Positions 8,981-18,072 of a stretch of 64,000 nucleotides of DNA are shown piece by piece; within the stretch, counting starts at the first letter, position 1, and every line of letters begins with the position of its first letter. A program made the position numbers and the translations under genes. The notes under the pieces are model-generated. The model was not told the origin of the DNA. It was given only the letters and a program-made list of their open reading frames with translations, and did not search any database. Where the stretch lies: contig NZ_KI913949.1 in NCBI RefSeq assembly GCF_000332095.2, positions 3,938,869 through 4,002,868 on the forward strand. Direction: 5' to 3'. The DNA comes from Leptolyngbya sp. PCC 6406 (lineage in GTDB: Bacteria; Cyanobacteriota; Cyanobacteriia; Phormidesmidales; Phormidesmidaceae).

Positions 8981-9436
8981 GGCTTTGCCCTTGTTTAGCA
9001 GACAGAAGGATAAGGGCATAAGGATGTAGGGCTGTCCCGTGCGTAGCAGTAAGAAACTTGCCTCTGTGAGCAAGACCGAGATTCCTCCCTACACTCGGGG
9101 AGTAACGGAGCGTCGTGAAGGATCTTGGACTACCCCGCCGGGAATTCAAAATTCCCGGCTAACAGGCTCTAGTCCATTTTTAAGGGCCATTAAAAATGGA
9201 CTGGGAGCTGGGCTGGGGATAGGGGGGCGAGTCCGTTTTAACGGACTTCTGCGATGAGCCAGGGCAATTTATTCCCTGGCGGATGGGCAGCGAAGCATAA
9301 GTCGAGCTCAGATCTCCGTGAGCCAGACCGAGATCCCTCCCTGCGTTCGGAATGACAGGCTTCCCTGGGTTTCTTCCGGGCATTACCCAACATTTTGGGT
9401 TGGGTCGGTGGCTCCGCAGGAGTAACGCCGCCCGGT
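8981..9436. other. non-coding mosaic of palindromic repeats
   Basis: A 456-base gap with no credible gene. It holds hairpins GCCGGGAATT/AATTCCCGGC (about 9139-9161), AGTCCATTTTTAA/TTAAAAATGGACT (about 9171-9201), the 90-bp repeat at 9222-9311, and two diverged copies of a GAGCAAGACCGAGATTCCTCCC-like segment (about 9068 and 9319). Confidence 0.7.
9222..9311. repeat. 90-bp dispersed repeat, copy 2
   Basis: Nearly identical to 1033-1122, with the same two hairpins AGTCCGTTTTAACGGACT and CCAGGG/CCCTGG. Differences are a few substitutions, and there are no gaps. Confidence 0.85.
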
Positions 9437-12400
9437 TTATGGAACCACAAATCGGGTCACGGCCAAGAACCCGGCGCTCGCTGAGGCCGCTAACGAGAAT
9501 AGAGCCGAGCTAAAGACCCACCAGGCTGCGCCCGCCGCCATTTTGCGCGTTTCCCGCACTTGTCTTTGGGCTTCGTCTCCCACGGCCTGGAGTCGCCGCT
9601 GGGTTTCCTGCTGCACCCGTTCCACCTGATGCAAAACGCGATCGCGCGCCGCTTCAACCTGGTCAATGATGCCGTTGGCATCGGCTTCAGAGATGTCGTC
9701 ACGGGAACTCATCACCGCCACCAGGGTTTCCCGGTCGAACTGCGTCAGGCGATCGCGCAGGGCATCTAAGCCCATCTGCGGATCATCAAACAGTTGGCTA
9801 AAGTCCCGCTTGATCCCCTCATAGTTGAGTTCGGGGCGTTCCAAACCATTCAGGTAGTTACGGACATTGTCGAACCCCTTATCGATGGTGGCCTGCACCG
9901 CCCGCTGCACCTTCTGGAGTTGTTCAACGACTGTCCTGAAGCTGGATTCCAGTTGATCGGCAATATGATTGGCCTCTTCCTCAGTCATGTCGTCCCGTTG
10001 AGCCAGCAACGCCACAAAGGTGGCCCGATCAAAATGGGAGGCGCGATCCCCCAGGCTACTCAGCCCAGCCCGAGGATCTTGTAACAAGAGCTGTAAATCG
10101 CGCTTAATCCCTTCAGGATTTAGCTCCTCTTTCTCGGTGTGGCGCAGATAGCTTTCCAGGTTGGCTTCAAAGTCCACCGCCTGTTGCTGCACCCGATTGG
10201 CTAAACGCCGGGGGGCTTTGATCACGTTGCGAATCGCTGTTTGAACCTGGTCAATGACCCGATTCACCTGCTCCTCGGTCAAGTCGTCCCGCTGGCTCAA
10301 GAGTTGCACCAGGGTATCGCGATCGACATGAGACAGCCGCGCCTGCCATGCGGTAGCACCCGCCTTTGGGTGATTAAACAGCGTGGACAGGTCGTGCTGA
10401 ATTCCTTCCGGGTTGAGTTCCTCCAGATTGGTGTTACGGAGATAGTCCGCTAGGGCTTGGGTGGTCTCGTCATACTGGTCCTTAGCTGCATGGGCCAGCC
10501 TTTGGGGAGCCTGCAAGATGCTATCTCGCACCGACTCCACTTGATCGAGTACCTGATTCACCTGTTCTTCGCTGAGATCCTGGCGCTGGCTCAAGAACTG
10601 CACCAAGGTTTCGCGGTCGAACTGGGAAAGTCGAGCCCGGAGGGCACTCGCCCCCGCTTCTGGATCATCAAACAGGGTTTTGAAGTCCCGCTGAATCCCC
10701 TCGGGGTTCAGTTCTTCCCGGTGCGTATCGCGCAGATAGTCGGCTACCTTCTGACGCAGTGTTTGGGCTGCATGTTGAGCCTGATCTTGCCATTCTTGGG
10801 CTTGGGACAATACGCGATCGCGGATCCCCACCAGTTGTTCTACCAATTGGCTGGCCTCTTCAGCGGTCATGTCCTGGCGCTGACTCAGCAGTTGCTCCAA
10901 GGTGTCCCGATCAAACTGCTGGAAACGATGACTCAAGTCCTCGAACCCCGCTTGTGGGTCTGACAACAGAGTCTGAAAATCTCTGCCGATGGCATCGGGA
11001 TTCAGTTCTGCTTTGTTCGTAGAGCGCAGGTAATTTTCCACCCGACGCCGTAAACCTTGGGACTTTTCCTCGATTTCCGCCTTGTGGACGATGCTAAACA
11101 CGTCAACCCGAATGGCTTCTAAATGGTTGGCTAAGTCCTGATTCTTTTCTGAGGATAAGTCATCCCTCATGCTCAAAACTTGGACAAAATAGTTGCGATC
11201 AATTAAGTCCAGTTCTTGGCGAATGATGCTGGGATTCGCTTCCGCGTCATAAATTACATCACGAAATTCCTGCTGCACAGCCTCCTGATTGAATTTCCAC
11301 AGGGGTGAAAATAGCAGGTAGTTTTCCAGGTCAGCCTGAATGATGCTAAAGGGTTTAGAGGTGCTGGCGGACTTGCCCTTTAAGGAACCCTTAAGATGAC
11401 CGTTGGTGTGACCATTGGATGATCCATTGGACTGCAACATATTGCTGCCCAAAGTCCACAATTGCCCGCCAATTTTTTCGACATCCACATCGGAAAGATC
11501 AACATCCTGTAGCACCCGGCTCAGTAATGCCGTCGCGCCAAACTGAACCGCCTGACTGGTCAAGCTACCCCTGGGCTGACGTTGGGCCGAAGTGGTTTTG
11601 ATGAGTTGATTGAGACGATCGCTGAGTTCACCCGATTGCAGATCTTCCGGATCCGCAGATTTCAACTGTTTCAGTAAGGCTTCGGTATCGACCTGATCCT
11701 TTGACCCGACAACCTTCTGCCAAGCGGCTTCCAACTGATCGGTAATGCGATTGATATCACGTTTCGAGAGATCGGTGCGGCTGCTCACCAGCTTCACAAA
11801 GGTGTCGCGGTTGACGTTCTTGAGCAGATCACTGTCGGCGACCGACCCCAAGTCAGCATCCTGCAACAGCTTTTCAAACTGTCCCCCCAGTTGATCCAGA
11901 TGCAAGTTAGGCAACTGGACTTTGTCCAAGGAACTTTGCAGCGTTGTCCGAATCGTATCGGGATCAAAGCCTGCGGTTAACTCCCGCCGTACCGCTGCCG
12001 TGACTTCTTCTGCGGTAGAAACGATTTGGCTTTTGGCCAGGTTAGCCCCCAGCAGGCTACCGCCAGCCCCCAGCAAGCTTTGTACTCCGGCGGTGGCAGT
12101 ACCGATGATTGACCCCAGCAGTGACCCTAGGGCGCTAGAGCTAAACCAGGTCAGGGCAGTAAAGAAAACTGCCCAGATACTTATCCCTGTAATGGCTCCC
12201 AACCCAGGGGTGCCCACAAGACTCAGCTTGACCGCTAGAAAGGAGGCGATAAATAGGGCAATGCTGACGCTGATCAACAGCCCCAGACCCACTTTGGTCT
12301 CAATGCCGCGAACGGTGTCCCCCAGGCTTTCTGAGTCACCGTCTTTCGACGGGCGATCGGGGCCAGCAATAACTGCGATCGCAAGATTAGTAAAGAGCAG

Positions 12401-12655
12401 TTGAAAGGCGAAGGCCATCACCACGCCTACTACCACCGCCAGTAGGAAATTGGGACTTGAAAATAAAACCACAGGTTCACTCATGGGTAATTGTCCTAAA
12501 AGCTGATTGGGCGTTAATGCCGCAGCCCAGCCACTGGAGTTGCCAAAATCAAAAGCCACAGTCATCACCATCATTACAGCTACACCCATGACAATGAAAA
12601 AACGTCTTATTCTACGTCTTGAAAGCATTTTTGTTAACTCCGAAATAAAGTTCAA
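9437..12655 (-). CDS. 1072-residue membrane protein with about six 80-residue helical repeats
   Basis: The N-terminal third has hydrophobic segments (about 20-40, 65-90, 122-145, 160-185). Next is a helical region with one degenerate repeat (NRDTFVKLVSSRTDLSKRDINRITDQLE). A low-complexity linker (NGSSNGHTNGHLKGSLKGKS) follows, and then one diverged and five clear tandem units. Each unit runs YLRxTxxEELNPEGIxRDFxxLFxDP-AG, then FDRxTLVxLLSQRxDLSEEQxNxxxDQVE. The C-terminus has a coiled coil and a last membrane segment (WWVFSSALFSLAASASAGFLAV). I do not know its function. A membrane-anchored structural or mechanosensing role would be guesswork. A small gene at 12690 lies upstream on the same strand. 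Confidence 0.85.
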   Translation of the reverse strand: MNFISELTKMLSRRRIRRFFIVMGVAVMMVMTVAFDFGNSSGWAAALTPNQLLGQLPMSEPVVLFSSPNFLLAVVVGVVMAFAFQLLFTNLAIAVIAGPDRPSKDGDSESLGDTVRGIETKVGLGLLISVSIALFIASFLAVKLSLVGTPGLGAITGISIWAVFFTALTWFSSSALGSLLGSIIGTATAGVQSLLGAGGSLLGANLAKSQIVSTAEEVTAAVRRELTAGFDPDTIRTTLQSSLDKVQLPNLHLDQLGGQFEKLLQDADLGSVADSDLLKNVNRDTFVKLVSSRTDLSKRDINRITDQLEAAWQKVVGSKDQVDTEALLKQLKSADPEDLQSGELSDRLNQLIKTTSAQRQPRGSLTSQAVQFGATALLSRVLQDVDLSDVDVEKIGGQLWTLGSNMLQSNGSSNGHTNGHLKGSLKGKSASTSKPFSIIQADLENYLLFSPLWKFNQEAVQQEFRDVIYDAEANPSIIRQELDLIDRNYFVQVLSMRDDLSSEKNQDLANHLEAIRVDVFSIVHKAEIEEKSQGLRRRVENYLRSTNKAELNPDAIGRDFQTLLSDPQAGFEDLSHRFQQFDRDTLEQLLSQRQDMTAEEASQLVEQLVGIRDRVLSQAQEWQDQAQHAAQTLRQKVADYLRDTHREELNPEGIQRDFKTLFDDPEAGASALRARLSQFDRETLVQFLSQRQDLSEEQVNQVLDQVESVRDSILQAPQRLAHAAKDQYDETTQALADYLRNTNLEELNPEGIQHDLSTLFNHPKAGATAWQARLSHVDRDTLVQLLSQRDDLTEEQVNRVIDQVQTAIRNVIKAPRRLANRVQQQAVDFEANLESYLRHTEKEELNPEGIKRDLQLLLQDPRAGLSSLGDRASHFDRATFVALLAQRDDMTEEEANHIADQLESSFRTVVEQLQKVQRAVQATIDKGFDNVRNYLNGLERPELNYEGIKRDFSQLFDDPQMGLDALRDRLTQFDRETLVAVMSSRDDISEADANGIIDQVEAARDRVLHQVERVQQETQRRLQAVGDEAQRQVRETRKMAAGAAWWVFSSALFSLAASASAGFLAVTRFVVP

Positions 12656-12689
12656 AATCCAGTCCTATTCATGTCAGTAATAGACGAAA

Positions 12690-12911
12690 TCAATCATTCT
12701 TGTAATTGACATCTAGCCAACACTGGGGCAGATCCTCACCAGAGGGGAAAAGTAAGTTGTTTTTCTGTTTGGGCTCAGGATCTTGCTCCTCCTCCCCAGC
12801 TTGCACCCGAATTGTAATTTCGTTTTTCATGGGATTAATCAAGGATTCAAAATCCATGACTTTTACCAGATTGCCTGTTTTCTTTTCTTGTAGCAACATA
12901 AGTGCTCTCAC
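12690..12911 (-). CDS. small conserved-looking protein of unknown function
   Basis: A 73-residue ORF lying 34 bases upstream of the large repeat protein on the same strand. Its sequence (LVKVMDFESLINP... LLFPSGEDLPQCWLDVNY) is not low-complexity and looks like a soluble small protein. MLLQEKKTG at 12899 is an alternative start. I assign no function. Confidence 0.55.
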   Translation of the reverse strand: MRALMLLQEKKTGNLVKVMDFESLINPMKNEITIRVQAGEEEQDPEPKQKNNLLFPSGEDLPQCWLDVNYKND

Positions 12912-13181
12912 TAATTAGGGTTTGACGATGCTATACCGATTCTGCATGAGCCTTGAGTAAGCTTCTTGCTCCGTGGGTTACCCTTCGTTTCACCCATGCT
13001 ACGAAGGTCTTCAGAAATTAAATGGGATTGCTATATGGCGTAAAACCTTCGACATAGGCTTTGACTTTGGCAAAGTTGTAACGTATCGTCCGGCAAGGGT
13101 GGATGCGTAACAGCAGCCAACAAATAATTCGGGAAAATGATTAGGATTGGGGTTGCCTACTGAGACGATTAGACGAAAGCG

Positions 13182-14711
13182 TTAACTGACGGTTTGGACG
13201 GTTTGCTGTTCTAAATCCTTGACGGATGGCCCGTGAATTACCTTGCCATCGCAACTAAATCGAGAGCCGTGACAGGCACAATCCCAACTCGTCTCGGCGT
13301 TGTTCCAACTGACAATGCAAGCCAAGTGAGGGCACACGGCAGAAACCGCATGAACTGTGCCCTGATCATCCCGGTAAGCGGCGATCTTATTCCCATTAAT
13401 TGTGAGCAGTTTGCCTTCACCCTGAGGCACCTCGGTCAAGGCAGAAGACTCAAGATTTTTGAGGCGATCGCCCACCCAACGAGCGGCAACATCCACGCCA
13501 TTCTTAATCAGGTCTGGCTTCAAAAATGGCGTGGCCCGAGTGGCATCGTATAGCTCAGCGTAGGGATTCTCCTGCCCTAAAATTAGATCCGAGAGCAGCA
13601 TTCCCGACATCGTTCCCTTCGACATGCCCCAGAGACTAAATCCAGTAGCGACATAGGTATGGTGGCTAAAGGGTGTCAGTTTACCCACGTAGGGCAGTCG
13701 ATCAAACGACACCATATCCTGAGTTGACCAGCGGTAGGATATGGCATCAATGTTGAAGCGATCGCGGACGTAGGTTTCCAGTTTTTGGTAGCAGGCTGCT
13801 GTATCCGTGACCGTACCCACTTTATGCCCTTCCCCGCCCACTATCAGCAGTAATCCACCATCATGGGGCGTGGTGCGAATGGAATGGGACTCCTTACCAC
13901 TGCCGATAAACATGCCCTCCGGTGCTGTTTCGGGATCAATTTTTGCGCCTACCAGATAAGACCGTTTGGGATGGGTTTTGGCGAAGAAAAGACCCTGATC
14001 TAAAATCGGCAGATTGGTGGCCACAATCACATCGTGGGCGTTAATCACCCCTTGTTCAGTGATCACCTGACAGGGTTTTTCTTCTTCAACCTTGAGCACT
14101 CGCGTGTGCTCAAGTAAATGACTACCATCCCCTGGAATGGTTTGGGCGAGATGGAGCAGATATTTGCGGACGTGAAACTGAGCCTGATTGTCAAATTTGA
14201 CGGCACCCGCGATCGCAAAGGGCAGCGATGTTTCTTTCACAAAGGAGGCTGGCAGCCCTAGTTTGAGCGCGGCTTCCACTTCATCCTTAATTTGATTAAG
14301 CTCACTGTCTGGTTCGGCAAAGGTATAGGCACTTTGACGGCTAAAATCACAATCAATTTGCTCTGTTGCGACCAATGCCGCAACATATTCAATCGCCGCT
14401 TGATTGGATGCTCCATAAAGTCGCGCTTTGGGTTCACCAATTTGCTCGATCAAATCGGCATAGATCAATTGATGTAATGAGGTGACCTTAGCCGTCGTAT
14501 GACCGCTGACCCCTGCGGCAACATGACCAGACTCAATCACTGCAACGGTTTTCCCCGCTTTCTTAAGCCGGGTAGCAGCCGTTAATCCCACTATCCCAGC
14601 GCCGATGATAGCTACATCCACTGCAATGCCGTTGCTAAAAGCTGGATAGGCTGTAGTGGGGGTTGAGTCGATCCAAAAGGAGACCGGTTTTCTCGATGAA
14701 TTTGTCGTCAT
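13182..14711 (-). CDS. FAD-dependent oxidoreductase (DadA-like) with C-terminal Rieske domain
   Basis: A 509-residue two-domain enzyme. The N-terminal part has the FAD fold VDVAIIGAGIVGLTAATRLKKAG and the DAO-like ESGHVAAGVSGHTTAKVT. The C-terminal 90 residues carry a Rieske [2Fe-2S] site: CPHLAC, then CACHGSRF, providing the two Cys-His pairs. Such fusions occur in cyanobacteria and bacilli and are thought to oxidise amino acids or related substrates. Here the substrate is unknown. Confidence 0.9.
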   Translation of the reverse strand: MTTNSSRKPVSFWIDSTPTTAYPAFSNGIAVDVAIIGAGIVGLTAATRLKKAGKTVAVIESGHVAAGVSGHTTAKVTSLHQLIYADLIEQIGEPKARLYGASNQAAIEYVAALVATEQIDCDFSRQSAYTFAEPDSELNQIKDEVEAALKLGLPASFVKETSLPFAIAGAVKFDNQAQFHVRKYLLHLAQTIPGDGSHLLEHTRVLKVEEEKPCQVITEQGVINAHDVIVATNLPILDQGLFFAKTHPKRSYLVGAKIDPETAPEGMFIGSGKESHSIRTTPHDGGLLLIVGGEGHKVGTVTDTAACYQKLETYVRDRFNIDAISYRWSTQDMVSFDRLPYVGKLTPFSHHTYVATGFSLWGMSKGTMSGMLLSDLILGQENPYAELYDATRATPFLKPDLIKNGVDVAARWVGDRLKNLESSALTEVPQGEGKLLTINGNKIAAYRDDQGTVHAVSAVCPHLACIVSWNNAETSWDCACHGSRFSCDGKVIHGPSVKDLEQQTVQTVS

Positions 14712-15094
14712 ATTTATTTAGCCAGTTCTAAAATTCCGGGTTGGGTGCGATCGCCTTAACTACCACATAGTGGTACTGTCAGTCAGATCACTACTGCCAG
14801 ATCACTACTGCTTTCTGAACTTTGCCTTCAGAATTCTTAGTCCTTCAGAATTCTTGGCTGCGGCCTTGGCTTTATCTGGCAAACTCATGCTAATCACCCT
14901 AAATTGAGCACATTAAAATTGAGCAAATCCGATCGAAGTTGCGTTTAAGAATTCGGCCTATGGGCTTATCGTGATCGATAAGCTTTTGATTTGATGGATG
15001 ATTTGATGAGGCTCTGAATGAATTGATTGAATATGATGCAAAACTTAGGAGTAGCGATCAAATAATGTGGGATAGCCTCCCGGCTGTCCACGCT
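14712..15094. other. intergenic region with CsbD remnant only
   Basis: Apart from the broken CsbD-like frame and its short direct repeats, I see no gene. It includes a small palindrome CTACCACATAGTGGTA (about 14759-14774) and AT-rich sequence toward 15050. Confidence 0.6.
14805..14888 (-). pseudogene. truncated CsbD-like stress protein remnant
   Basis: The minus-strand ATG at 14886-14888 opens a 27-residue frame MSLPDKAKAAAKNSEG... that matches the usual N-terminus of CsbD-family stress proteins, which are normally about 60 residues. After SEG the sequence departs (LRILKAKFRKQ) and stops. Short direct repeats (CCTTCAGAATTCTT twice; CAGATCACTACTG twice) lie exactly here, so slippage-type rearrangement probably destroyed the gene. 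Confidence 0.5.
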
Positions 15095-16339
15095 CTAGGA
15101 TTCGCTGCACCAGTCGGCAAACAGCGTGACGAGAACCTGATTGGAAAAGAGGAAGCCTTCGGGATCGGTAAGGCGCAGATGGGGATGGGGATCGGTGCTC
15201 CATTGAACCCAGCCCTGCTCCTGATGGGGGGCTAGGCATCGCTGTAAATCCACGAAGGCTTCTGGCCCTAAATCCAGCGGCAAATCCGACAACACCACCC
15301 CTTCGGCTAACCGCAGTCCCACCATCAGTCGGTCTAGCCATTGTTCTTGGAGCGGGGTAACATCGCAGTCTAGCTGTCCCCCGGCGGCTTCATAGTCCTG
15401 TACCCATTGCTGGTAAGTGTGGGTGGTGCGGGGCCGACCAAAACGCTGGTACTGGGTGTAGCTGGTCGCCCCCATACCAAACCCGTAATAGGGACGATTT
15501 TCCCAATAGACGCGGTTATGGCGGCACTGGTGACCGGGGCGGGCATAGTTAGAGATCTCGTAATGGTCATAGCCAGCAGCGGTGAGGGTGGCCTGGGTGC
15601 GGCGGTACATCGTCGTGGTGGCGTCGTCCGGGGGGAGGGGATCATCCCCTGCCCGGTAGCGGCGATGGAAAACCGTGCCCGGTTCCACCGTCAGGTCATA
15701 AACGGAAATGTGCTGGGGATGAAGTGCGATCGCAGATTCCAGAGAGTCCTGCCAGATCTCCAGGGTTTGGTGGGGCAGTCCCGAAATTAGATCCAGACTC
15801 CAGGTAGGGATTGCCGCCCCCTGGAGATCCGCCACCGCCCGGTCAATATCAGCACACCGATGGGTGCGACCACAGGCCGTCAGGAGTTCGTCTTGAAATG
15901 CCTGCACCCCGAGACTGACCCGGCTGATCCCCAGGGTTTTGAGACGCTGGATCTGCGATCGCCCAAAGGTACCCGGATCCATCTCCATCGAAATTTCCGC
16001 CCCAGTGGCAATACCAAAGCGTTGATCTAAACAGTGGAGAATCTGCCCCACCTGGTCCACCGCCAGCAAAGAGGGGGTGCCACCGCCAAAAAACACCGTA
16101 GTCAGTGGGGCAGCAGCAGATCCCAGCACCGGAGTCGCCCGAATTTCCCGACACAAAGTTTCCACATAGGTTGCCATGGTGGGGGAGGTTTCCCCTCGGG
16201 CCTGGTCCCCCGCGACAGCAATAGGAAAGTCACAGTAAAAACAGCGGCGGCGGCAGAACGGAATGTGGACATAGGCAGCGGTGGGCGGAGCAGCAGACTG
16301 GGTAAACAGTGATCCCCCCGCTTGGAGAACGGTTGACAC
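15095..16339 (-). CDS. hemW: radical SAM protein, HemW-like (coproporphyrinogen III oxidase-like)
   Basis: A 414-residue radical SAM enzyme. The cluster motif is in HIPFCRRRCFYCDFP. FFGGGTPSLL, MEMDPGTF, RVSLGVQAFQDELL and HYEISNYARPGHQCRHN follow in the order of HemW/HemN proteins. HemW is a heme chaperone, while true HemN oxidises coproporphyrinogen III. I chose the GTG at 16339 because GAGG lies about 9 bases upstream; a TTG at 16366 is the alternative and no ATG exists. Confidence 0.82.
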   Translation of the reverse strand: MSTVLQAGGSLFTQSAAPPTAAYVHIPFCRRRCFYCDFPIAVAGDQARGETSPTMATYVETLCREIRATPVLGSAAAPLTTVFFGGGTPSLLAVDQVGQILHCLDQRFGIATGAEISMEMDPGTFGRSQIQRLKTLGISRVSLGVQAFQDELLTACGRTHRCADIDRAVADLQGAAIPTWSLDLISGLPHQTLEIWQDSLESAIALHPQHISVYDLTVEPGTVFHRRYRAGDDPLPPDDATTTMYRRTQATLTAAGYDHYEISNYARPGHQCRHNRVYWENRPYYGFGMGATSYTQYQRFGRPRTTHTYQQWVQDYEAAGGQLDCDVTPLQEQWLDRLMVGLRLAEGVVLSDLPLDLGPEAFVDLQRCLAPHQEQGWVQWSTDPHPHLRLTDPEGFLFSNQVLVTLFADWCSES

Positions 16340-16607
16340 GATAAAATCCCTCGGACAGCCCCTCAAGCAGAGGAGTATGGTGGTATTTGTAATGAAGCCA
16401 GGTAATGACGCCAGACTAGGGCAGAATTATGGCGGAATTACGGCAGAACTGGAATGGACGGGTAACAACTCTCGGCAAAGTCCACAAAGGGGAAAATTCC
16501 CTCATTGGCGGCGATCTCGTTCAAAATTGGACGCGGATGTCTAGAGTCCAAATCCCAGTCCTGGCTCCAGTCCCTGTATATCCTGTGTAGCCTGTGGGCT
16601 GAACACC

Positions 16608-17690
16608 ATGCTAGATGCACTCATCGTATTTTCATTCATCCTGGCTGGTACAGGCATTGGCTTCTATGCGCCGGATCTTCTCCCCGCTGATACCCTCCGA
16701 CAGGTCAGCAGCCTAGAGGGACTCAGCTCCGTCACTGGCGGTTTTGGGGCATTGATCGGCACTGCCCTGGGGCTAGTGGTACAGACCAGCTATCGCCGCT
16801 TAGAAAAACAAATTCGCGAACTGCCCCCCGACCGTCTTCTCAGTCGAGCCGCAGGATTAGTGCTGGGGTTGCTCATTGCCAACCTGATGCTGGCCCCTCT
16901 ATTTTTGCTGCCGATTCCCGCTGAGTTTGGCTTCATTAAACCCCTGACAGCGGTGATGGGAAGCGTTCTTTTTGCGGTCTCGGGCATGAACCTGGCGGAT
17001 ACCCACGGGCGATCGCTGCTGCGGTTGATCAGCCCCAACAGCATGGAATCCATGCTGTTGGCGGAAGGGACGCTGAAGCCCTCTAAAACCAAGGTTGTGG
17101 ACACCAGTTGTATCATCGATGGGCGGATTCAAGGTCTGATGGAAACGGGGTTTCTAGAAGGCCAAGTGCTAGTGCCCCAGTTTGTGCTCCAGGAACTTCA
17201 GCAGGTGGCAGATGCCTCCAATGACCAAAAGCGGACTCGGGGCCGTCGAGGGCTGGATGTCTTGAACCGGATCCGGGAATCCTATCCCAACCGGGTGGTG
17301 ATCAGCGCCGCTGACTATGAAGACATCCCCACGGTAGATGCCAAGCTGGTGAAATTGGCCCAGGAACTCAATGCCATGCTTCTCACCAATGACTACAACC
17401 TCAATAAGGTCGCTAGTTTCCAAGAGGTAGAGGTGCTGAATATCAACGATCTCTCCCAGGCCATTCGTCCCAGTTATCTGCCGGGGGATGACATTGAACT
17501 TAAAATCCTTAAGGAAGGCAAGGAGCCCCAGCAAGGGGTGGGCTATCTCAACGACGGCACCATGGTGGTGGTCGAAGAAGGTCGCGACTACATTGGCGAT
17601 GAGATTGATGTGGTGGTGACCGGGTCGCTACAAACCTCCGCCGGTCGCATGATTTTTGCCCGCCCCAAGGAATCAGTAATGACATCTTGA
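16608..17690 (+). CDS. PIN/TRAM domain membrane protein (YacL-like)
   Basis: A 360-residue protein. Four N-terminal membrane segments (about 2-24, 45-65, 82-105, 112-132) precede a PIN nuclease-like domain (VVDTSCIIDGRI at 164-175, LQELQQVAD, PTVDAKLVKLA, LLTNDYNLNKVA). A C-terminal TRAM domain (about 300-355) would bind RNA. This arrangement is widespread in cyanobacteria and Gram-positive bacteria. A membrane-bound RNase is likely but unproven. Confidence 0.88.
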   Translation: MLDALIVFSFILAGTGIGFYAPDLLPADTLRQVSSLEGLSSVTGGFGALIGTALGLVVQTSYRRLEKQIRELPPDRLLSRAAGLVLGLLIANLMLAPLFLLPIPAEFGFIKPLTAVMGSVLFAVSGMNLADTHGRSLLRLISPNSMESMLLAEGTLKPSKTKVVDTSCIIDGRIQGLMETGFLEGQVLVPQFVLQELQQVADASNDQKRTRGRRGLDVLNRIRESYPNRVVISAADYEDIPTVDAKLVKLAQELNAMLLTNDYNLNKVASFQEVEVLNINDLSQAIRPSYLPGDDIELKILKEGKEPQQGVGYLNDGTMVVVEEGRDYIGDEIDVVVTGSLQTSAGRMIFARPKESVMTS

Positions 17691-17756
17691 TCGGGAATGC
17701 CCTTAGCCCAAAGCATGACGCTTGAGAAGAACAAGGGTGATGTCGTCGTAGACCTG

Positions 17757-17890
17757 ATTCCGGTCCCCTCGCCCCCTGGGAGAGGGCTAGGGCTTCGGCG
17801 TGAGCTCAGCCGAACGGTGAGGGACCGAGGTGTACCACGATGGAACGGCCAGGATATTGACGCCGCCGAGTACTGGTACTGGGCGGCGTA
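17757..17890. repeat. dispersed palindromic repeat (GGGAGAGGG type) plus GTACTGG tail
   Basis: Holds CCCCTGGGAGAGGGCTAGGG, then GGTGAGGGACCGAGGTGTACCACGAT, then GATATTGACGCCGCC-GAGTACTGGTACTGGGCGGCG. Related copies are non-coding at 22909-22997 and partial at 45464-45487. The first part resembles sequence inserted in frame in hsdM and hsdR. Confidence 0.65.
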
Positions 17891-17919
17891 AATCCCTGGT
17901 TGACTGACAACCGTTAAGG

Positions 17920-18062
17920 GGCGGTTGGTTAAAACCGCGCCTATACAGTCACTAGCGCAGCATACCCGAAGGGTTATAAGCCGCCTACGCGGGTTAGTGC
18001 CTGCGCAGGTTATTTAGTCGGCGAAGGCCGACTTTGTTTGTATAGCAGCGGTTTTAACCGCC
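17920..18062. repeat. 143-bp element with terminal inverted repeats
   Basis: The ends GGCGGTTGGTTAAAACCGC and, inverted, GCGGTTTTAACCGCC each also form their own hairpin. CTATAC / GTATAG lies just inside. It contains no ORF, so it is MITE-like. It lies between the PIN/TRAM gene and rpaA. Confidence 0.55.
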
Positions 18063-18072
18063 GTAAGTCTAG

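Noticed and set aside
11922..12404. 160-residue plus-strand ORF
   Set aside because: Antisense to the 1072-residue protein, whose repeats and membrane segments are clear.
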